A DNA stretch of 9,399 nt from the NCBI GenBank assembly GCA_009780625.1, contig WQZR01000040.1, forward strand, positions 1 to 9,399, given 5' to 3'. The DNA is from Bacillota bacterium. GTDB taxonomy: Bacteria > Bacillota > Clostridia > Christensenellales > UBA1242. Of the stretch, positions 5,685 through 9,399 are shown in pieces. The notes beneath the pieces are model-generated. The model saw nothing but the letters and a program-made list of their open reading frames with translations. It searched no databases and was not told the origin of the DNA. How positions within the stretch are numbered: position 1 is the stretch's first letter; each line of letters begins with the position of its first letter. The translations under genes were made by a program, and so were the position numbers.

Positions 5685-6308
5685 ATGTGTGTTATTATTG
5701 CAAAACCTAGTGGAAAAGAAATGCCAAAGAAAACAGTTTTGGAAAAGTGTTGGCACAGCAATATTGATGGTGCCGGTTTTTCTGTGACACAAAAAGACGG
5801 AAGTATTCTAATCAAAAAAGGCTTTATGAATTTTCCAGACTTCTTTTCTGCAGTTTCAACATGCGAGAAAAGCGACACGGTTGTTATTCATTTTAGAAGA
5901 ACAACTCAAGGCACAACAAACCCAGGTCTCACCCACCCATTCCCACTAGACTTTTCAAAAAGAGAAGAACGCATGAGAGAACTTGCAATAAACACATGTT
6001 GTGCGGTTTCTCACAATGGCGACATTCCAATGACAGGAACAAGAAAGTTTAGAAAGTCTTTTCCAGATTCTAGCGACACAGAAATTTTTGTTAGAGACTA
6101 TATGCCAAAACTTGTTGAAAAACTTGAAGATTTGAAAGACTCAACCAAACTTGAAATTCTTCAAGCCCTGATTGGGCCAACATCAAAACTTGCCATTCAT
6201 ACAAAGGAAGGCATTCAACTTGTTGGTTGGTTTGATGAGCAAGATGGAGTGTATTTTTCCAACTTCACAAACTCTGTGAACTTTGATATGTTTAAGAAAA
6301 TTCAATAA
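5685..6308 (+). CDS. Class-II glutamine amidotransferase-like Ntn-hydrolase, 207 aa
   Basis: The N-terminus MCVIIAKP places Cys2 where class-II amidotransferases expose their catalytic cysteine after Met removal, which supports the start at 5685. Other family-like motifs are NIDGAGF (26-32), HFRRTTQG (69-76), HNGDI (110-114, supplying the Asn and Gly of the oxyanion hole) and SDTE (130-133, the usual acidic substrate-binding spot). The protein is a stand-alone glutaminase-like domain with no synthase partner domain. Similar stand-alone proteins occur in phages and bacteria with unproven function. It would release ammonia from glutamine or cleave another amide; the substrate is unknown. Its ribosome binding site (GGAGA, 5669-5673) lies within the upstream membrane-protein gene. 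The 3' end overlaps the convergent gene by 7 bases. Confidence 0.8.
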   Translation: MCVIIAKPSGKEMPKKTVLEKCWHSNIDGAGFSVTQKDGSILIKKGFMNFPDFFSAVSTCEKSDTVVIHFRRTTQGTTNPGLTHPFPLDFSKREERMRELAINTCCAVSHNGDIPMTGTRKFRKSFPDSSDTEIFVRDYMPKLVEKLEDLKDSTKLEILQALIGPTSKLAIHTKEGIQLVGWFDEQDGVYFSNFTNSVNFDMFKKIQ

Positions 6309-6799
6309 TATATTTCTACTGCAAGTTTATCTTTAAGAATTGAGTCTCTTCTTTCGTAGTTTGTTTTAAGCTCTGCTTTATATTTCATTGCTTTTTTAGA
6401 CTTAAATTGTCCTTTTTGATATAGTTTGCCAAGATGCGTTTTTAGAGTGCTTATTGCAACAAAAGTTGCATATTCGCTCACATTGTTTGGGTCGCCGGTT
6501 TTAACCTTTTCTGTAAGCCCTCTAAGAAATCTTTTTGCTTCTGGGTTGACCTGAGTAAGTTTTTCACCCCATAGAGAATTTGGGTCCCAAGTTTCGTTAA
6601 ATGATGCATTGAAAATTTTAGGAAGTCCGTTTATGATTCTTAGTGGTTTTTCTGAATCTAGAATTTCTCTTCTAAATTCGTATAATGCTTCTTTCACACA
6701 GAGAATGATATTCTTGTCTGCGTTTTCATCAACGATTTCAAGAATTTTGTCTCGAAGAGCAAGCAATATTTCAACTGTATCTTGTTGCTTTTTTTCCAT
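6302..6799 (-). CDS. Unknown 165-aa protein, predicted leaderless mRNA
   Basis: The ATG at 6799 is the only ATG near the N-terminus; the next methionine is close to residue 137. No ribosome binding site precedes it. Instead a good promoter ends five bases upstream, so translation probably starts at the mRNA 5' end. The N-terminal half looks alpha-helical and charged (RDKILEIVDENADKN), followed by an aromatic section (FNETWDPNSLWGEKL) and a basic C-terminal third (KSKKAMKYKAELK). There is no signal peptide, no membrane helix and no recognised domain. The TGA stop overlaps the 3' end of the amidotransferase-like gene by 7 bases. Confidence 0.75.
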   Translation of the reverse strand: MEKKQQDTVEILLALRDKILEIVDENADKNIILCVKEALYEFRREILDSEKPLRIINGLPKIFNASFNETWDPNSLWGEKLTQVNPEAKRFLRGLTEKVKTGDPNNVSEYATFVAISTLKTHLGKLYQKGQFKSKKAMKYKAELKTNYERRDSILKDKLAVEIYY

Positions 6800-6804
6800 G
6801 CCAA

Positions 6805-6833
6805 ATTATGACACGGAAAATTTCGTTTGTAAA
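6805..6833 (-). promoter_or_regulatory. Promoter of the 165-aa gene
   Basis: On the minus strand TTTACA (6833-6828) and CATAAT (6810-6805) are 17 bases apart, with TG one base before the -10 box. The -10 box ends five bases before the ATG at 6799, placing the predicted start of transcription at or within a base or two of the start codon. Confidence 0.65.
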
Positions 6834-6841
6834 TACCCAAC

Positions 6842-7090
6842 TTAATTTTCATCTAGAAGTTTTTCCATTCTTTCAATTCCCTCTTGCCCGAAAACAAATG
6901 CATATTTTTTCATTTCGCTTAAGATTTTCTCTTTATCAAAGCTTCCATCTGACTTTGTTTTTTTGATTTGTTGCTTTATTTGCTCAAGCAACATGCCCTC
7001 ATCCATGCCTTTATATTTATTCAACAAGTCTTTTGCTTTTTGCTCGCTTGCTTTGTTGTTTGTTTTATATTCAAAATCTTTGTACTCCAT
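6842..7090 (-). CDS. Small helical charged protein, 82 aa, unknown function
   Basis: The start is the ATG at 7090, because GAGGTGA lies about five to six bases upstream; a GTG at 7099 would sit inside that site. The product (MEYKDFEYKTNNKASEQKAK at its start) is rich in Lys, Glu and Gln and probably mostly alpha-helical, with a more hydrophobic C-terminal segment, KYAFVFGQEGIERMEKLL. No signal peptide or membrane helix is visible. It is divergent from the 73-aa gene. The pairing of two such small proteins back to back suggests a shared function or regulation, but this is inference. I do not recognise the family. Confidence 0.75.
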   Translation of the reverse strand: MEYKDFEYKTNNKASEQKAKDLLNKYKGMDEGMLLEQIKQQIKKTKSDGSFDKEKILSEMKKYAFVFGQEGIERMEKLLDEN

Positions 7091-7103
7091 TTTTTTCACC
7101 TCG

Positions 7104-7119
7104 CATATATTTATATATG
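7104..7119. promoter_or_regulatory. Inverted repeat between the divergent small genes
   Basis: CATATAT (7104-7110) and ATATATG (7113-7119) are perfect 7-bp arms around TT. The right arm contains the ATG of the 73-aa gene, and the left arm lies directly upstream of the ribosome binding site of the 82-aa gene. It could be a shared operator or overlapping -10 boxes. AT-richness makes chance possible. Only 26 bases separate the two start codons. Confidence 0.35.
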
Positions 7120-7338
7120 GATATCAATTCTTTGCTGCCACTTCTTATGAAAGGACAAAACACAGATATGAGCGGCATGGTCTCTCAACTTTTTCCAGAC
7201 TTTCAAAAATATGCAGAATTTTTAAAACCACAGCAGGTTGCAACTCCTGCTTCTGTTTCTATAAAAAAAGAAACTGCAGATAGCAGTTTCCAGTGTTCTT
7301 ATATTGGCGATTCCATAAGCAAATACCCAAAGGTCTAG
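7117..7338 (+). CDS. Small protein, 73 aa, unknown function
   Basis: The frame from the ATG at 7117 begins MDINSLLPLLMKGQNTDMSG, an amphipathic start typical of small conserved proteins, followed by FPDFQKYAEFLKPQQ and a less ordered tail. The ribosome binding site is not evident. A TATATT (7106-7111) ends five bases before the ATG, so a leaderless start is possible, though no -35 box is convincing. An upstream ATG at 7033 in the same frame would overlap the 82-aa gene and is not preferred. The last third overlaps the terminator of convergent clpC, and its stop lies three bases from the clpC stop. Unrecognised family. Confidence 0.55.
   Translation: MDINSLLPLLMKGQNTDMSGMVSQLFPDFQKYAEFLKPQQVATPASVSIKKETADSSFQCSYIGDSISKYPKV
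7262..7290 (-). terminator. Intrinsic terminator of clpC
   Basis: GAAACTGC (7270-7277) and GCAGTTTC (7283-7290) form a perfect 8-bp stem with a 5-base loop. On the minus strand it is followed by seven Ts (7269-7263), then AT. It lies about 52 bases after the clpC stop, inside the convergent 73-aa coding sequence. Confidence 0.85.
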
Positions 7339-7341
7339 CTC

Positions 7342-9399
7342 TTATTTAAAGAACAGTTTTCCGCCTTCTTCGATTAGAGTCAATTCGCTCACATCTTTAA
7401 CACTGCCAACAAGTAAAGCTTCAGCAAGTTTGTCTTCAATTTGGCTTTGAATAAGACGCTTGATTGGTCTTGCACCATATTCTTCGCTATAACCTTCTTT
7501 GACAATATGTCTAAGTGCTTTGTCCGAAATTTTAAGTTTGATGTTCTTGTCTTCAAGTCTCTTTGAAAGCTTCTTCAATGTAATGTTTGCAATCTGTGCA
7601 ATATCTTCAATTGTCAGTTTATCAAAAATCACAATCTCATCAATACGATTTATAAACTCTGGTTTAAATTTCTTCTTAACCGCTTCCATAAACACTTCGC
7701 GTCTGTTGTCTTCTTTGGCTGGATTTTCACCAAACCCAAGGCTCTTCTTGGTTGCAAACAGTTCTGCACCCACGTTGCTTGTCAGAATAATAATTGTGTT
7801 TTTAAAACTCACAACTCTTCCTTGGCTGTCTGAAAGCCTTCCCTCATCAAGAATCTGAAGAAGAATATTAAACACATCGTTGTGTGCTTTTTCAAGTTCG
7901 TCAAATAACACAACAGAGTATTGCTTACGTCTAACCTGTTCTGTCAGTTGCCCTCCGTCTTCGTGCCCAACATAGCCTGGAGGCGCACCAATAAGTTTTG
8001 CAACAGAATGTGCTTCCATATACTCACTCATATCAAGACGAATGATGCTGTCTTCAGAATCAAACATTGCTTCTGAAATTGCTTTTGAAAGTTCTGTTTT
8101 TCCAACTCCAGTTGGTCCAAGAAATAGGAAACTTCCAATTGGTTTCTTTTCGTCTTTAAGACCGGCTCTAGCCCTTCTGATTGCTCTTGAAACTGCGCTG
8201 ACTGCTTCTTTTTGTCCAATAACACGTTTATGCAGAATTTCCTCAAGTTTAACAAGTCTTTCTTTTTCGCTTTCGCCTAAGCGTCCAACTGGAATTCCAG
8301 TCCAACTTGCAACAACTCTCGCTATGTCTTCTTCGTGAATGCTGCCGTCTCCTTGTTGTTTGATTGCAAGAATGTCATTTTCTCTGGCTTGAAGTTTTTC
8401 TTTTAGCTTGTTTATTTCATACGTAAGGCTTGAAATTTTTTCGAAGTTTTCGCTTATCATTGCTTCTTCTTTTTCCATTTCAAGTTTTTTGATTTGACGT
8501 TTAAATTCTCTAACGTCGCTTGGCTCGTTACTTGAAAGAACTTTTGCTCTTGATGCTGCTTCGTCGATTAAGTCAATCGCTTTATCTGGAAGGTTTCTGT
8601 CCATAATATAGCGGTCGCTTAGAGTTGCTGCTGCAACAATTGCTTCGTCGGTTATCTTAACTTTATGGAAAGCTTCATAACTATCTCTTATTCCTTTAAG
8701 AATTAGAATAGTTTCTTCCACAGATGGTGGGTTTACCATAATTGGTTGGAATCTTCTTTCTAGAGCCTTGTTTTTCTCAATAAACTTTTTATATTCATCA
8801 GTTGTTGTTGCACCAATTGTTTGAAGTTCTCCGCGGCTTAGATATGGCTTTAGCATATCTGCAGGGTTAACTTCACCCGAGTTGCTTCCAGCTGCTGCAA
8901 GTGTGTGAATTTCATCTATAAAAACAATAATGTTTTTTTCTTTTTGAATTGTTTCAATAACAGTTTTAAGTTTCTCCTCAAGAGTTCCACGATATTTTGT
9001 TCCAGCCATAAGGTTTCCTATTTCTAGGCTATAAATTTCTTTCGACTTTAGAATATCAGGAACTTCTCCATTTGCAATTGCAAGAGCCAACCCCTCAACA
9101 ACTGCTGTTTTTCCAACCCCTGCTTCTCCAATAAGAATTGGGTTGTTTTTTGTTTTTCTGCACAAAACCTCAATAATACGTTCTGTTTCTTTGTCTCTTC
9201 CAATGATTGGGTCTATTCTGTTTTCTCTTGCCTTAAGCGTCAAGTCTGTTCCAATCTCCAACAAAACCGCTGGAAGTTTAGATTTCTCATTTCCAATTTT
9301 CTTGCTTGCCTCACCCGCTGCTGAAGAGTCCACACTTGGTGCATTTGGTTTTTCTTCTTTTGAAGTGTTCTCTGCTGAGCCACTTCCGCTCTTTTTAAG
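7342..9399 (-). CDS. clpC: ClpC-type AAA+ unfoldase (N-terminal domain beyond window)
   Basis: The frame is open to the right edge, so the start and the N-terminal Clp_N repeats are outside; 685 codons are visible (numbered from 9399). Residues 1-40 are a Gly/Ser/Glu/Lys-rich linker. The first AAA+ domain has Walker A GEAGVGKT (91-98), pore loop AGTKYRG (132-138) and Walker B IIVFIDE (157-163). Residues about 298-338 are a short UVR-like middle domain (KEEAMISENFEKISSL), typical of ClpC and much shorter than the ClpB coiled coil. The second AAA+ domain has GPTGVGKT (428-435), GYVG (475-478), VVLFDE (496-501), the LGF loop (554-556) that docks ClpP, and sensor-2 GARP (642-645). It unfolds substrates for the ClpP protease in the cytosol. 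All key ATPase residues are present. The GTG at 9333 is internal and not the start. Confidence 0.95.
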   Translation of the reverse strand, partial: LKKSGSGSAENTSKEEKPNAPSVDSSAAGEASKKIGNEKSKLPAVLLEIGTDLTLKARENRIDPIIGRDKETERIIEVLCRKTKNNPILIGEAGVGKTAVVEGLALAIANGEVPDILKSKEIYSLEIGNLMAGTKYRGTLEEKLKTVIETIQKEKNIIVFIDEIHTLAAAGSNSGEVNPADMLKPYLSRGELQTIGATTTDEYKKFIEKNKALERRFQPIMVNPPSVEETILILKGIRDSYEAFHKVKITDEAIVAAATLSDRYIMDRNLPDKAIDLIDEAASRAKVLSSNEPSDVREFKRQIKKLEMEKEEAMISENFEKISSLTYEINKLKEKLQARENDILAIKQQGDGSIHEEDIARVVASWTGIPVGRLGESEKERLVKLEEILHKRVIGQKEAVSAVSRAIRRARAGLKDEKKPIGSFLFLGPTGVGKTELSKAISEAMFDSEDSIIRLDMSEYMEAHSVAKLIGAPPGYVGHEDGGQLTEQVRRKQYSVVLFDELEKAHNDVFNILLQILDEGRLSDSQGRVVSFKNTIIILTSNVGAELFATKKSLGFGENPAKEDNRREVFMEAVKKKFKPEFINRIDEIVIFDKLTIEDIAQIANITLKKLSKRLEDKNIKLKISDKALRHIVKEGYSEEYGARPIKRLIQSQIEDKLAEALLVGSVKDVSELTLIEEGGKLFFK

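Noticed and set aside
5432..5878. 148-codon minus-strand frame opposite the membrane protein and amidotransferase-like genes
   Set aside because: It is antisense across two genes with clear motifs, and its product looks like reverse-strand noise.
6264..6280. Inverted repeat TTCACA-AACTC-TGTGAA as a terminator for the 165-aa gene
   Set aside because: No T run follows on the minus strand, and it lies inside the amidotransferase-like coding sequence.
5685..6308. Prophage assignment because of the phage-like amidotransferase fold
   Set aside because: No structural, integrase or lysis genes accompany it, and the base composition and codon use look like the neighbours.
7091..7099. GTG start at 7099 for the 82-aa gene
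   Set aside because: It overlaps the GAGGTGA site that serves the ATG at 7090.
6831..7330. Ten-base direct repeat AAATACCCAA at 6831-6840 and 7321-7330
   Set aside because: It is too short and AT-rich, with different flanks, to distinguish from chance; it does not look like an attachment or insertion site.

Overview
The window is AT-rich and bacterial, with standard genetic code usage (TGA serves as a stop at 6302-6304). Genes are compact, with AGGAGG-type ribosome binding sites, TTGACA/TATAAT-type promoters and intrinsic hairpin-plus-T terminators. A ClpC-type unfoldase with a short UVR-like middle domain points to Bacillota (low-GC Gram-positive), most likely an uncultured Clostridia-like lineage. 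This is inference from gene content, because no rRNA marker is present.

Left part (1-3743, all minus strand). Transcription runs right to left. A long structured leader (about 3743-3493) starts at a consensus promoter and carries two tandem terminator hairpins. It precedes a COG2403-type P-loop protein related to cyclic 2,3-diphosphoglycerate synthetase (2152-3492) and a NIF3-like metal-binding protein (1262-2101), which look like one operon closed by a terminator at 1183-1232. Further left, a 62-residue charged protein (906-1094) and a surface lipoprotein with Ig-like and GLUG-like repeats (1-887, running off the edge) look like a second two-gene unit.

Middle part (3779-6833). An unrecognised 333-residue protein (3805-4806) and a tRNA-Leu(GAG) gene (4895-4980) lie on the minus strand, each closed by its own terminator directly beside the next promoter. 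On the plus strand, a six-helix membrane protein (5048-5683) and a class-II glutamine amidotransferase-like Ntn-hydrolase (5685-6308) form a tight pair. They converge with a 165-residue unknown gene on the minus strand (6302-6799). That gene's promoter ends five bases before its ATG, which predicts a leaderless mRNA.

Right part (6842-9399). Two small proteins are encoded divergently (82 aa minus, 73 aa plus) around a 16-bp inverted repeat. The plus-strand one converges on clpC (minus, N-terminal domain beyond the edge). The clpC terminator lies inside the small plus-strand ORF.

The observations most worth checking are: the leader at 3493-3743 with two terminators and a mutually exclusive alternative stem, which could be an attenuator or an independent small RNA; a 27-bp near-identical palindromic repeat found both inside a coding sequence (968-994) and just upstream of a ribosome binding site (3507-3533); and the predicted leaderless starts. 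No CRISPR array, transposase or clear phage module was seen. The window looks like ordinary chromosomal sequence with some unusual regulatory detail.
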